Assembly (NCBI RefSeq): GCF_001499735.1
Contig: NZ_LN848257.1
Span: forward strand, 3,233,599 to 3,276,529
Length of the DNA stretch: 42,931 nucleotides
From: Thiocapsa sp. KS1
GTDB lineage: Bacteria; Pseudomonadota; Gammaproteobacteria; Chromatiales; Chromatiaceae
Direction: 5' to 3'
Below are positions 31,309 to 39,435 of the stretch, piece after piece (the stretch's first letter is position 1; every line of letters starts with the position of its first letter). The position numbers and the translations under genes were made by a program. The notes beneath the pieces are model-generated. The model worked only from the letters and a program-made list of their open reading frames with translations. It was not told the DNA's origin and searched no databases.

Positions 31309-32639
31309 GATCGCTGGAAACGCGTCTTCAACTTGGTTTAGCCGCCAGCCTGGTCGTGCTCATCGGGGCGTTCTGGGGGTTCGGCCACGCGGCCCTGCAT
31401 CGCACCGCCGACGCCTTCGTACTCTCGCGACTGGCGCACGATGCCGAGGGCCTGGTCGGCGCCTTATCCAGGAATGCCGACGGGCAACTGCAGCTCGGTC
31501 AGCAGCGGTTGACACCGGTCTACCACCAGCCTTACTCCGGTCACTATTTCGTGATCGAGACGCACGACGGACACCGTATCCGATCGCGCTCGCTCTGGGA
31601 TCAGGATCTTGCCGGACGACCGCTTGCGCCGGGCCTGACGGAACATTGGCGCGCCGTCGGCCCTCAGCAGCAGCGGCTGCTGATATTGGGCGGCGGCTAT
31701 CGGTTGGGCGGCGGCGACTTTTCGCTGGCGGTCGCCGAGGATGTCACGCCGCTGGATCATGCCCTGGTGCACTACGAACGGCTGTTCGCTGCGCTGGCGC
31801 TCGGCGGTCTGATCCTGATGCTGCTGGTCCAGCGTCTCGTCGTGCGACGAGCCTTTGCGACCCTGATCCCCGTCTACCGCGACATCGGGCGTCTGGAATC
31901 CGGTCAAACCGTTGCCCTGACCGAGCAGGTGCCGAGCGAGATCCTCCCCTTGGTGCGCAAACTCAACCGGCTGCTGCTGCTGTTCGCTCAGCGCCTGGAG
32001 CGCTCGCGCACAGCGGCGGGCAACCTGTCGCACGCGATCAAGGGTCCGCTCGGTCTGTTGCGACAACAGCTTCATGACCCGGCGCTGTCGGTCGATGCGC
32101 AGACGCGCGAGGCGCTGATCGAGCAAGTCGAGCGCCTGCGCCGTCTCGCCGAGCGCCAGCTCAAGCGCGCACGCCTCGCCGGTGCCGGCGGGGCGGGACT
32201 GCGCTTCGACCCCGACGAGGAGCTGCCGACCCTCACCCGGCTCCTCGGCCGCATCCACGCCCCGAAGGTCCTCGACATCCAGCTCGACATCCGCACCTCC
32301 GGCCCGCTCGATGCCGATCGGGAGGACATGCTGGAGCTGCTCGGCAACCTGCTCGACAATGCCTGCAAGTGGGCCGACACGCGGGTAAGGTGCAGCCTGT
32401 GGCAGGACGCGCAAGAATTGGTCTTCAAGGTCGAGGACGACGGGCCCGGCTGCTCGCAGAGCGAAATCGCCGCCATCACCGACCGCGGCGTGCGACTCGA
32501 CGAGGAGGTCAGCGGCCACGGACTCGGCCTGGCAATCGCCAAGGAGATCGTCGAGAGCTATCGCGGGCGCATCGCCTTCGGTCGCTCGTCCGCACTCGGC
32601 GGCTTGTGTGCAGAGGTCAGGCTTCCGGTGAGTGAATGA
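31305..32639 (+). CDS. Sensor histidine kinase
   Basis: This 444-residue kinase has a first membrane helix at residues 8-28, a periplasmic domain of about 125 residues, and a second helix near 162-182. The H-box reads GNLSHAIKGPLGLL. The ATP-binding boxes are ELLGNLLDNACKWA (N), EDDGPGCSQSEI (G1) and GHGLGLAIAKEIVE (G2). It is coupled to the upstream regulator by a four-base overlap. It is similar in H-box and layout to the kinase at 17015, so the two are probably duplicates with different sensor parts. The periplasmic loop contains several His residues (VYHQPYSGHYFVIETHDGHR), which would suit metal sensing. Confidence 0.93.
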   Translation: MRSLETRLQLGLAASLVVLIGAFWGFGHAALHRTADAFVLSRLAHDAEGLVGALSRNADGQLQLGQQRLTPVYHQPYSGHYFVIETHDGHRIRSRSLWDQDLAGRPLAPGLTEHWRAVGPQQQRLLILGGGYRLGGGDFSLAVAEDVTPLDHALVHYERLFAALALGGLILMLLVQRLVVRRAFATLIPVYRDIGRLESGQTVALTEQVPSEILPLVRKLNRLLLLFAQRLERSRTAAGNLSHAIKGPLGLLRQQLHDPALSVDAQTREALIEQVERLRRLAERQLKRARLAGAGGAGLRFDPDEELPTLTRLLGRIHAPKVLDIQLDIRTSGPLDADREDMLELLGNLLDNACKWADTRVRCSLWQDAQELVFKVEDDGPGCSQSEIAAITDRGVRLDEEVSGHGLGLAIAKEIVESYRGRIAFGRSSALGGLCAEVRLPVSE

Positions 32640-32652
32640 GGCCTCGACGGCC

Positions 32653-32666
32653 CGACAATTTCGTCG
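32653..32666. promoter_or_regulatory. Candidate NtrC-type upstream activator site
   Basis: CGACAATTTCGTCG (CGAC/GTCG arms) matches 12 of 14 bases of the core of the 30-bp palindrome at 38094-38123, when both are read along transcription. Its centre lies about 83 bp before the -24 GG of the promoter at 32742. That distance suits enhancer binding by the regulator encoded at 35863. Confidence 0.55.
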
Positions 32667-32741
32667 TCGCCGCCGACCGACGTCGAATGCCGAGCAGCCA
32701 TCGCGGCCCCGACCGCCGGAGCAACCGGAACACATCATCGT

Positions 32742-32757
32742 TGGATGAAAACTTGCT
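32742..32757 (+). promoter_or_regulatory. Candidate sigma-54 promoter
   Basis: TGGATGAAAACTTGCT has GG and GC separated by exactly 10 bases, plus TTGC and a following T, as in the sigma-54 consensus TGGCAC-N5-TTGCW. It precedes the barrel, exported protein, kinase and NtrC-type regulator genes, and the regulator would make it autoregulated. Transcription would start near 32768. Confidence 0.65.
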
Positions 32758-32841
32758 TACTCACCTGTAATCGAGCCCCCGAGGGGCGCCCGAAGACCAT
32801 CGAGCGGCACGCTTAGGGTGCGCTCGGGAATCCGCCACGGG

Positions 32842-33843
32842 ATGTCGCGATGCCGACGGTCGGGCACCGCCCCCGCATGGGGCTTGGCAGCCTGGATGTG
32901 TACAGCAGGTGCGACGGACGCACAGCCGCCAACACCCGTGCTGATCGAAGGCGCCATCGGCACCGGGTACGACAGCAACCCGGCACAGAGCAGCGACGGC
33001 CCGGGTCTGTTCTTCGCCGACGTCGCCCTGAGCCTTGCAGGCCAAATGGACCGGAGGGTGAGCGGACTGGATTGGCGCCTCGATGCCTGGTACCAGGACT
33101 ACGAAGGCCCCGACGACATCGGGCGGGTTGCGGCGACGGGGATCTGGCAGACGACGCTCGATCGCATCCCGGGCGCACTCGCCGTCTCGACCGAGGCGGT
33201 TCTGTATCGGGACGAGATCATCCCCACGGACTCTCGCCACGAGCTCGCCGTGCATGGCCGTTTCGACCGCATCCTGACACCGCGCCTGGATCTGATGTCG
33301 TTCGGCGAGCTGCGTTGGCTCGATTACCTGGACCCGGCCTATCCCTGGGAGGGACGACCCGGCCCCGGTCGGACCGGACCTTCTCGTGCCGGCACCTCGG
33401 GCGGTGCGCATTCGGCCAAGCCGTCCGATTGGAGCGGCGGGGTCAAGCATCGCGAAGACTGGCTTGCCAGCCTCGGGGTGGAGGGTCGCTGGCATCTGTC
33501 GGCCGACGCATCCGGCGCGCTGGCCTTGAGCTGCGCCCGCAACAGCTCGTCCATCGTCCCGGATGGATACGACGCCTGCGCGGCCGACCTGTCCTTCACG
33601 CTCATGCCGGCGCCGCGGTGGCAGGCTCGGATCGACGCGGGTTGGTATCGGACCGATTATGAACGCACCAGGAGCGGGTTTAGACGGCAAGACACGGGAT
33701 ATGCGCTCGGCGCATCGCTGCAATGGAGTGCGGGGCCCGGCGAGGTTCTTTGCGAGCTACGCTGGCTCGAAAACCAGTCCGATCTCGCGATCAAGTCCTT
33801 CCAACAGACGGTAACCCGTTGTGGCCTGGTATGGCGCTTTTGA
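32842..33843 (+). CDS. Outer-membrane beta-barrel protein of unknown function
   Basis: This 333-residue protein has a signal peptide (about residues 1-28, ending TDAQPP) and a mature part of alternating hydrophobic and polar strands. Examples are LIEGAIGTGYDSNPAQ, FGELRWLDYL and ARIDAGWYRTDYERTR. The chain ends in VWRF, the C-terminal aromatic signature of outer-membrane barrels. The repeated GYDSNPA-like start is common to surface-assembled or porin-like barrels. I do not recognise a named family. The ATG at 32842 was chosen, with a GTG at 32818 as alternative. It is the first gene behind a sigma-54-type promoter. The next gene begins 13 bases before its stop. Confidence 0.72.
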   Translation: MSRCRRSGTAPAWGLAAWMCTAGATDAQPPTPVLIEGAIGTGYDSNPAQSSDGPGLFFADVALSLAGQMDRRVSGLDWRLDAWYQDYEGPDDIGRVAATGIWQTTLDRIPGALAVSTEAVLYRDEIIPTDSRHELAVHGRFDRILTPRLDLMSFGELRWLDYLDPAYPWEGRPGPGRTGPSRAGTSGGAHSAKPSDWSGGVKHREDWLASLGVEGRWHLSADASGALALSCARNSSSIVPDGYDACAADLSFTLMPAPRWQARIDAGWYRTDYERTRSGFRRQDTGYALGASLQWSAGPGEVLCELRWLENQSDLAIKSFQQTVTRCGLVWRF

Positions 33844-34262
33844 TCGACAACGTTGGTGATCGACATCGTTGGCACGCGATGCTGTTGGCTGCCGGCGTGT
33901 TCCTCGCTGTTGCACCGGCGCTGGCGGAGACGCCTCTGATCGGTCGAGTCGTCTCGGTGGACAAGAGCTCGGTTCTGATTCAGCCCGAAGGCGTCGGCGC
34001 GCAACCCGTGCGTCTGCCGGTCGAGCCGGGCAAGGTTGCGGGCGACCTCTCCGCGGGCGCCCGGGTGCGGCTCTGGTCCGATCCGGACGTCGCTGCCGGA
34101 GGCCCGGGTTGGCGCCTCGCTCCACAGGCCGGAGGCCGTGTCGGCACCGTCGACGCTGACCGCACCGGCGTGCGATCGCGCATCGGCCGCGGTGCCGGAC
34201 AGGGTCCTTTTGGCGGAGGACAGGGAGCAGGCAGCGGCGGGGGCGGCCGGCATGGTCGGTGA
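33831..34262 (+). CDS. Small exported protein of unknown function
   Basis: This 143-residue protein has an N-terminal signal-like stretch (MLLAAGVFLAVAPALAET preceded by 16 residues). A short beta-rich domain follows (LIGRVVSVDKSSVLIQPEGV, RVRLWSDPDV), reminiscent of OB-fold or DUF5666-type modules. The Gly/Arg-rich tail (GGGQGAGSGGGGRHGR) is low-complexity. An alternative start at 33879 would place the signal directly at the N-terminus. It overlaps the barrel gene before it and the kinase gene after it (11 bp), so the operon is tightly coupled. A periplasmic link between the barrel and the kinase sensor is a guess from context only. Confidence 0.65.
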   Translation: MALLIDNVGDRHRWHAMLLAAGVFLAVAPALAETPLIGRVVSVDKSSVLIQPEGVGAQPVRLPVEPGKVAGDLSAGARVRLWSDPDVAAGGPGWRLAPQAGGRVGTVDADRTGVRSRIGRGAGQGPFGGGQGAGSGGGGRHGR

Positions 34263-35808
34263 GGTCGCAGCCCGCCGACTTCCGCCATCCTGGATCGGCC
34301 ACCTCTTGGTGTTCGGGCTTTTGGTCGTCATGGCCGCCGGCTGGTTCTTCATCCAGGCACGACAGGGCCAGCAGGGTTTCGTCGCCGACATGGAGGAGCA
34401 TGCGCGGCTGCTTTCGGATGCGGTCGCGGTTCAGGCCCGCGGCGCCCTGTTGGCGCAGGACGCCATCGATTCCATCTTGACCGATCTGCTCGGCAGCTCC
34501 GCACGTTTCGTCGATTATCTCGACGGCATCGAGCCCTTCACCGAGGAGGAGCTCAGCGCCTTCGCCACGCAGGCGGGCCTGTCCATGATCCGCGTGATCG
34601 GGCCGGATCGCCGTATTCAGGGATCGCTCGGCGGGCGCGACGAGGTCGGGCCGGGATGCGCGGTCCTACAACGGCTGATCCCCGTCTCCGACACCCAAAC
34701 CCTGATGTTCGGCGTCCCGCGGGCCGGCATCGACGGCTGCGTGCTCGTGGGCTTGGACAGCCGCGGCCTCGACCGACTGAAGGCCGCGGTCGGTCTGACA
34801 CGCGCACTGGAAAACCTGGCAACCCTACCCGGTGTGTTGGCGGTCGAGATGGAAGGCAAGCCGAATGCGACGCTCGCCCGAGCCGGCGGTGTGGGTACCC
34901 CGGCGGTACGCATTCGCCGCCAAGCCGATGGACGGCTGGTCGCCGAGGCGCTGACACCCGTCGACGGAGGCAAGCTGGTGCTCCTCATGGATGCCGACCG
35001 CCTGGTCGAGCAACACCGTCGGATATGGTTGGAGTTTGCCGGCTTCCTGCTGGTGTTGGTGGTGACCGGCGGGCTCGGCACCTGGTTGCTCTACCGCCAC
35101 CAGCAGGCGCACGATCGCCAGCTGCGGGCCTACGAGCGGCAGCTCTCCCAACAACGCGAGGAGGCCGGCCTGGGTCGTGCCGCTGCGGGCATCGCCCATG
35201 AGATCCGCAACCCGCTCAACGCCATGGCGATGGGGCTGCAACGTCTGCAGATGGAGGCCGACGGGCTTGATCAGGGCCAAAAGCGGCTGCTGAGTGTCGT
35301 CATGGAGGCGTTGCGACGCACCAACGACACCGTCGGGGGCCTGCTCGACTATGCGCGAGCCTATCGACCGCGCCGAGAGCCCGTGCGGCTCGACCAACTG
35401 GTCAGCGAGCAGCTGAGTCTCTACCGACAGCGCATCCGGGATCTCGCCGTGCATCTGACGGAAGATTTGGCACGCCCCACCAAGGTCCGCGGCGACCCGG
35501 ACCTGCTTCGGCAGGTGCTCGACAACCTGCTGCGCAACGCCTTGGATGCCCTGCCCGCAGGCGGCCGATTCGAGATCGGTCTGTCCTCATGCAACGAGGG
35601 CGCGCGGTTGACCATGACCAACGACGGTCTGCAGCTCGCACCCGAGGCGCTGGCGCGTATCCTCGAGCCCTGGTTCACCACCAAGACCGACGGCACGGGC
35701 CTGGGTCTCGCCATCTCCTTGCGCATCATCCAGGCCCACGGCGGTCAATTGCTGGTGGACTCCCCGAGCCCCGGCCGACTACGCGTGGAAGTCCTGCTGC
35801 CGGACTAA
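34252..35808 (+). CDS. Sensor histidine kinase paired with the NtrC-type regulator
   Basis: This 518-residue kinase has a first membrane helix at residues 16-35, a large periplasmic domain of about 225 residues, and a second helix near 261-281 (GFLLVLVVTGGLGTWLLY). The H-box reads AAGIAHEIRNPLNAM, near residue 317, typical of NtrB/ZraS-like kinases. The ATP boxes are QVLDNLLRNALDAL (N) and a late TDGTGLGLAISLRII (G2). The periplasmic domain carries two cysteines (GPGCAVLQ and IDGCVLVG) that could respond to redox or metal. The regulator gene starts 54 bp after its stop. No known ligand can be assigned. Confidence 0.92.
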   Translation: MVGEVAARRLPPSWIGHLLVFGLLVVMAAGWFFIQARQGQQGFVADMEEHARLLSDAVAVQARGALLAQDAIDSILTDLLGSSARFVDYLDGIEPFTEEELSAFATQAGLSMIRVIGPDRRIQGSLGGRDEVGPGCAVLQRLIPVSDTQTLMFGVPRAGIDGCVLVGLDSRGLDRLKAAVGLTRALENLATLPGVLAVEMEGKPNATLARAGGVGTPAVRIRRQADGRLVAEALTPVDGGKLVLLMDADRLVEQHRRIWLEFAGFLLVLVVTGGLGTWLLYRHQQAHDRQLRAYERQLSQQREEAGLGRAAAGIAHEIRNPLNAMAMGLQRLQMEADGLDQGQKRLLSVVMEALRRTNDTVGGLLDYARAYRPRREPVRLDQLVSEQLSLYRQRIRDLAVHLTEDLARPTKVRGDPDLLRQVLDNLLRNALDALPAGGRFEIGLSSCNEGARLTMTNDGLQLAPEALARILEPWFTTKTDGTGLGLAISLRIIQAHGGQLLVDSPSPGRLRVEVLLPD

Positions 35809-35862
35809 GGCCCACATGGCCCCTCTATCCACCTTCCGATTAACGACGATCGAGTGCCGCCG

Positions 35863-37200
35863 ATGAATATCCTGATCGCCGACGACGACCCTATGCAGCG
35901 CGAGCTGCTGCAAGGCTTCCTCGAACGGCAGGGCCACCGTGTCTTCTGTGCCGCCGACGGTGCGCAAGCCGTCGCGATCGTGCGTGCTGAGCCGGTGCAC
36001 CTGGTACTGCTGGACCAACGCATGCCGAAGCTGAGCGGCGATCTGGCGCTGGCTGAAATGAAGGCGCTGAATCCGCTGATTCGCGCCTTCATGATCACCG
36101 GCTACGGCGCGGTCGATACCGCCGTGAGCGTGATGAAGCTCGGGGCCGACGAGTTCCTCGAAAAACCGCTGGACCTGCCGAGCCTGCTCGACAAGATTCA
36201 ACGCGTCGAGGTGGTGCTGGCGGTCGATGAAGAGGTCGCCGCGGTGGAGGATGCGCTCGAGGAGAATCCCGGTCTGCCGCTTCGCTTGATCGGCAAGAGC
36301 CCCGCGATGCTGGAGCTTTTGTCCGTCGTTCACCGGGTGTCGAGCAGCCCGTGGAACGTCCTGATCGGCGGCGAGACCGGGACCGGGAAGGAGTTGATCG
36401 CGCGGTTGATCCATCTCCTGGGCACACGACGCGACGCACCCTTCATCGAGGTCAACTGCGCGGCTATCCCCGAGAACCTCTTCGAGAGCGAGCTGTTCGG
36501 CCACGAAAAAGGCGCCTTCACCGGAGCGGCGAAACAGCGCCGCGGGCGTTTCGAGCTGGCGCAGGGCGGCACACTCTTCCTCGACGAGGTCGGCGAGCTG
36601 CCCCTGATCCTGCAATCGAAACTGCTGCGGGCGCTGCAGGAGGGACGCTTCACCCGGGTCGGCGGCGAGAGCGATCTGACCGCCGATGTACGTATCATCA
36701 CCGCTTCGAACCGCGATCTGCGCATCATGGTCGAGGACGGGCGGTTTCGCGAGGATCTCTTCTTTCGTCTCAACGTGCTGGAGATCGACCTGCCGCCCTT
36801 GCGCCAGCGGCGCGAAGACATCCCCGCGCTGATCGAGCATTTCGTCGCACGCTACGCGGATCGTCCCGTACGCCTGGCGCACGAGGCACTGGATGTCCTC
36901 GTCAAGTACGCCTATCCGGGCAACGTGCGCGAGCTCGAGCATATCGTTCAGCGCACACTGACCTTGACGCGCGGAGGCCTGATTAAACCGGCCGACTTGC
37001 CGCCCGAGGTACGGCGTGCCGAGATGATCGACCACGGCCTGCTGCAGGAGCGCATCGAGGCCGTGGAGCGCGAGATGCTGGTGTCCGCCTTGGAGCGAAC
37101 CGCTTGGATACAGACCCGAGCCGCCGAGATGCTCGGGATCAGTGAACGGGTGCTGCGTTACAAGATGGGCAAGTACGCGATCCGACGACGCGAGGCTTGA
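35863..37200 (+). CDS. NtrC-family sigma-54-dependent response regulator
   Basis: This 445-residue protein has a receiver domain (MNILIADDDPMQRELL, Asp in LVLLDQRMPKL, Lys in FLEKPLD). An AAA+ domain follows with Walker A GETGTGKE near 170, GAFTGA near 217, and Walker B GGTLFLDEVGELPL. The C-terminal Fis-type helix-turn-helix is TRAAEMLGISERVLRYKMGK. GAFTGA is the loop that contacts sigma-54, so the protein is a genuine sigma-54 activator. It should act on the two sigma-54-type promoters at 32742 and 38012 through the shared 14-bp upstream element. I chose the ATG at 35863; a GTG at 35854 is the alternative. It ends 109 bp from the convergent DUF2202 gene. Confidence 0.94.
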   Translation: MNILIADDDPMQRELLQGFLERQGHRVFCAADGAQAVAIVRAEPVHLVLLDQRMPKLSGDLALAEMKALNPLIRAFMITGYGAVDTAVSVMKLGADEFLEKPLDLPSLLDKIQRVEVVLAVDEEVAAVEDALEENPGLPLRLIGKSPAMLELLSVVHRVSSSPWNVLIGGETGTGKELIARLIHLLGTRRDAPFIEVNCAAIPENLFESELFGHEKGAFTGAAKQRRGRFELAQGGTLFLDEVGELPLILQSKLLRALQEGRFTRVGGESDLTADVRIITASNRDLRIMVEDGRFREDLFFRLNVLEIDLPPLRQRREDIPALIEHFVARYADRPVRLAHEALDVLVKYAYPGNVRELEHIVQRTLTLTRGGLIKPADLPPEVRRAEMIDHGLLQERIEAVEREMLVSALERTAWIQTRAAEMLGISERVLRYKMGKYAIRRREA

Positions 37201-37309
37201 GCGCGGATTGCACCGACGGTCTGTCTCGGGGATCAGCCGCGGCACGTCCGGCCGAGCCGCTTCGCGTCGGGAAACGGCCCGCTTTCCGGATATTGAGCGG
37301 TTGTCGCCC

Positions 37310-37960
37310 TCAGTTGCGTTTCTTGCTCGATCCGCCACGCTCCACCGGGCCGTCGAGGATGGCATCGACAATCGTCTGGTCAAGATGCTGCGCCTCGTAG
37401 ACGACCCCGGTACGCTCGATCTCGGCAACGAAGGCACGCAGATGGTTGCGCGAGCCACGCATCAGATTGTCGTAGGCGTTTTGCAGATCGGCGTTGTCGG
37501 TCTCCTCGATCGCCAACTGTAGATCCTCGATGTCCACCTCTTCGATCAAGGCGCCGACCTGCAGAGCCTCAGCATAGGATGCTTGGCCGCGATTCACCAG
37601 GTCGTCATACAGCGTTTGCAGGTTTTGGTCTGAGAACCAGCCGGGGATATCCGATGCGGCCGGATCGGGCAAACCGTATTTGTCGAGCAACTGCAACAGG
37701 GTGTCCATATGCTGCTGCTCGGACGCGGCAATGTTCACGAAGACGACGGCGTCCCATAGATCGTTCATGTCGAGATAGACGTCGCGCGCAAGCTTCTCCT
37801 CTTCGCGCATGAAGCTCAGGGTCGCCGCCTCGTTCGGATCGATCTGCGGCAGAGCGCCGACCCCAGGCCCCTTCCCGGGTCCGCCGTTGCCGGCGAGGAC
37901 AGGCAGGGTCATGGATGCGCCGAGCAATGTCGCCAGCATGAGGGTTCTGTAAGATTTCAT
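37310..37960 (-). CDS. Exported DUF2202 (ferritin-like) protein
   Basis: This 216-residue protein has a signal peptide (MKSYRTLMLATLLGASMTLP, ending PVLAGN) and a DUF2202 domain, a four-helix ferritin-like fold. Visible metal-ligand-type motifs are MREEEKLARDVYLDM, ASEQQHMDTLLQLL, GALIEEVDIEDLQLAIE and SRNHLRAFV. The family's function is not established; a carboxylate-bridged di-metal centre in the periplasm is expected. A sigma-54-type promoter and a 30-bp palindrome lie upstream. This makes it a likely target of the adjacent NtrC-type regulator. Metal or oxidative stress protection would fit the context but is a guess. Confidence 0.88.
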   Translation of the reverse strand: MKSYRTLMLATLLGASMTLPVLAGNGGPGKGPGVGALPQIDPNEAATLSFMREEEKLARDVYLDMNDLWDAVVFVNIAASEQQHMDTLLQLLDKYGLPDPAASDIPGWFSDQNLQTLYDDLVNRGQASYAEALQVGALIEEVDIEDLQLAIEETDNADLQNAYDNLMRGSRNHLRAFVAEIERTGVVYEAQHLDQTIVDAILDGPVERGGSSKKRN

Positions 37961-38011
37961 TCGAATGCTCCGTTTGAGTGCGGGTCTGCATTGGATCCCG
38001 CACTTGACGAG

Positions 38012-38027
38012 AGCAAAAGCTGCACCA
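38012..38027 (-). promoter_or_regulatory. Candidate sigma-54 promoter of the DUF2202 gene
   Basis: Read on the minus strand, TGGTGCAGCTTTTGCT has GG and GC separated by exactly 10 bases, and matches the -24 GG, TTGC and final T of the consensus. It precedes the DUF2202 gene, with a predicted leader of about 40 bases. The three deviations from the consensus lie between the GG and TTGC elements. Confidence 0.62.
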
Positions 38028-38093
38028 CTCGCAATAATGGCTCGACATCATCGCTTTGGGTTATTTCGCCGCCGACAGCCGGCGACAATGACC

Positions 38094-38123
38094 GTTCGGC
38101 TCGACACAATTGTCGAGCCGAAC
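38094..38123. promoter_or_regulatory. Perfect 30-bp palindrome, candidate enhancer site
   Basis: GTTCGGCTCGACA and TGTCGAGCCGAAC are exact 13-bp complements around CAAT. Its core matches the sequence at 32653-32666 in 12 of 14 bases. The centre lies about 83 bp before the -24 GG of the DUF2202 promoter, the same distance as at 32653. It could also act as a bidirectional element for the divergent efflux operon. Confidence 0.65.
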
Positions 38124-38143
38124 CTCCGCGCGCCGCGTTCGGA

Positions 38144-38159
38144 TTCAGCATCGATTCAG
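38144..38159. promoter_or_regulatory. TTCAG direct repeat upstream of the efflux operon
   Basis: GATTCAG occurs twice with 4 bases between, an 11-bp period, giving TTCAG-N6-TTCAG. The same pattern is seen at 30013-30028, ahead of the PepSY/regulator/kinase genes. It lies about 55 bp before the first efflux gene. A binding site for the regulator encoded at 30646 is plausible. Confidence 0.45.
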
Positions 38160-38214
38160 TTTGACCCCCTAGTCTCTGCGTCGTGCCCACCTCACGCAGG
38201 TCGCGATCGGAGCC

Positions 38215-39435
38215 ATGTCTCGTCCACTTCTCATCATCCCGTTGATCGGTCTGCTGCTGACCGGTGCCGGCAGTGCCGCGGCGACGACCCTCGCCGAGGC
38301 GGTCGGCGCCGCGTTGACGCTTGCCGAGCAGACGCCGCGGGTGACGGCCACCCGCCGGGAGGCGGATGCGATCCGCACGCAAGCGGGGAGCCTGGTCGCG
38401 CAAGATCCAGCGCTGCGGGTGAAGTATCTGTCCGATGAATTGACCGAGGGCGGCGGAGCGAACGAATGGGAGGCGATGGTCGATCTGCCGCTCTGGCTGC
38501 CGGGTCAGCGCGGCGCCCGTCGGGAGGTGGCCGGTGCGATCGACACCCAAGCGGGTGCACTGGAGCGTCTGCTGCGCTGGGAGATGGCGGGGCGGGTTCG
38601 ACAAGCCGCCTGGGAGGCCGCCTTCGCCGAGGGCCGGTTGCGCCAGGCCGAGATCGCGCTGGAGGCTTCGCGTGCCCTGGAGGCAACGGTCGCCAAACGC
38701 ACGACAGCCGGGGAGCTTGCACGGGTCGACCTCTTGATGGCTCGTCAGGAGACACTCGGCCGCGAGGTGGAACTGCAGTCCGCGCAGGTCGAGGCCCGAC
38801 GTGCGCATGACGCCTATCGGCACCTCACCGGCACCGACCGCCTGCCCGAGCCTCTCACCGAATCCCCGCCGCCGACATCCGACACAGCGCCGGTGCTGCC
38901 GCCGAACCATCCGCTGTTGGCCGACAGCGACGGCGCCCTGGCCCGGGCGCGCGCCGACCGCAAGCAGGTCGGGTTGGACCGCCGCGGCCATCCGACCCTG
39001 AGCCTTGGCGGCAAACGCGCACAGGAGCTGCGCGGCGAGGATGCCCTGGATTCGTTGCAGATCGAGGTCAGCATGCCTTTCGGTCTGGCCAGCCAATCCG
39101 CGCCTGCACTGGCGTCGGCCGAACGCGCCTATACCGAGCGTCTCACCGAGTTGCATCGCAACCGGCTGGAGGCCGAGCAGGCCCTGGCCAGCGCCGATAT
39201 CGAGCGCCTCGGCGCGGCCGAGGCACTCTCCGTGGCCGAGCGCCGTCATGCGCTCGCGCAGGACGCGTTGCGTCTGATGCGCCGCGCCTTCGATCTCGGC
39301 GAGACCGATCTTGCCGAGCTGCTGCGTGCCGAGGAGCGCGCTCGCGAGGCGAGCATGGATCTGGAGCTGCGTCGCCTGGAGCAGGGCCGTGCCCTCGCCC
39401 GGCTCAATCAAGCCTTAGGAGTGATCCCGGAATGA
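38215..39435 (+). CDS. TolC-family outer-membrane efflux channel (CusC/CzcC type)
   Basis: This 406-residue protein has a signal peptide (MSRPLLIIPLIGLLLTGAGS, ending near AAAT) and the TolC-type duplicated layout of long amphipathic helices. Alanine/arginine-rich coiled segments run from about residues 90-200 and 280-400. It has no lipobox Cys after the signal, so it may not be a lipoprotein like Escherichia coli CusC. The last four bases overlap the adaptor gene (ATGA). It should form the outer-membrane duct of the RND pump encoded downstream. Confidence 0.9.
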   Translation: MSRPLLIIPLIGLLLTGAGSAAATTLAEAVGAALTLAEQTPRVTATRREADAIRTQAGSLVAQDPALRVKYLSDELTEGGGANEWEAMVDLPLWLPGQRGARREVAGAIDTQAGALERLLRWEMAGRVRQAAWEAAFAEGRLRQAEIALEASRALEATVAKRTTAGELARVDLLMARQETLGREVELQSAQVEARRAHDAYRHLTGTDRLPEPLTESPPPTSDTAPVLPPNHPLLADSDGALARARADRKQVGLDRRGHPTLSLGGKRAQELRGEDALDSLQIEVSMPFGLASQSAPALASAERAYTERLTELHRNRLEAEQALASADIERLGAAEALSVAERRHALAQDALRLMRRAFDLGETDLAELLRAEERAREASMDLELRRLEQGRALARLNQALGVIPE

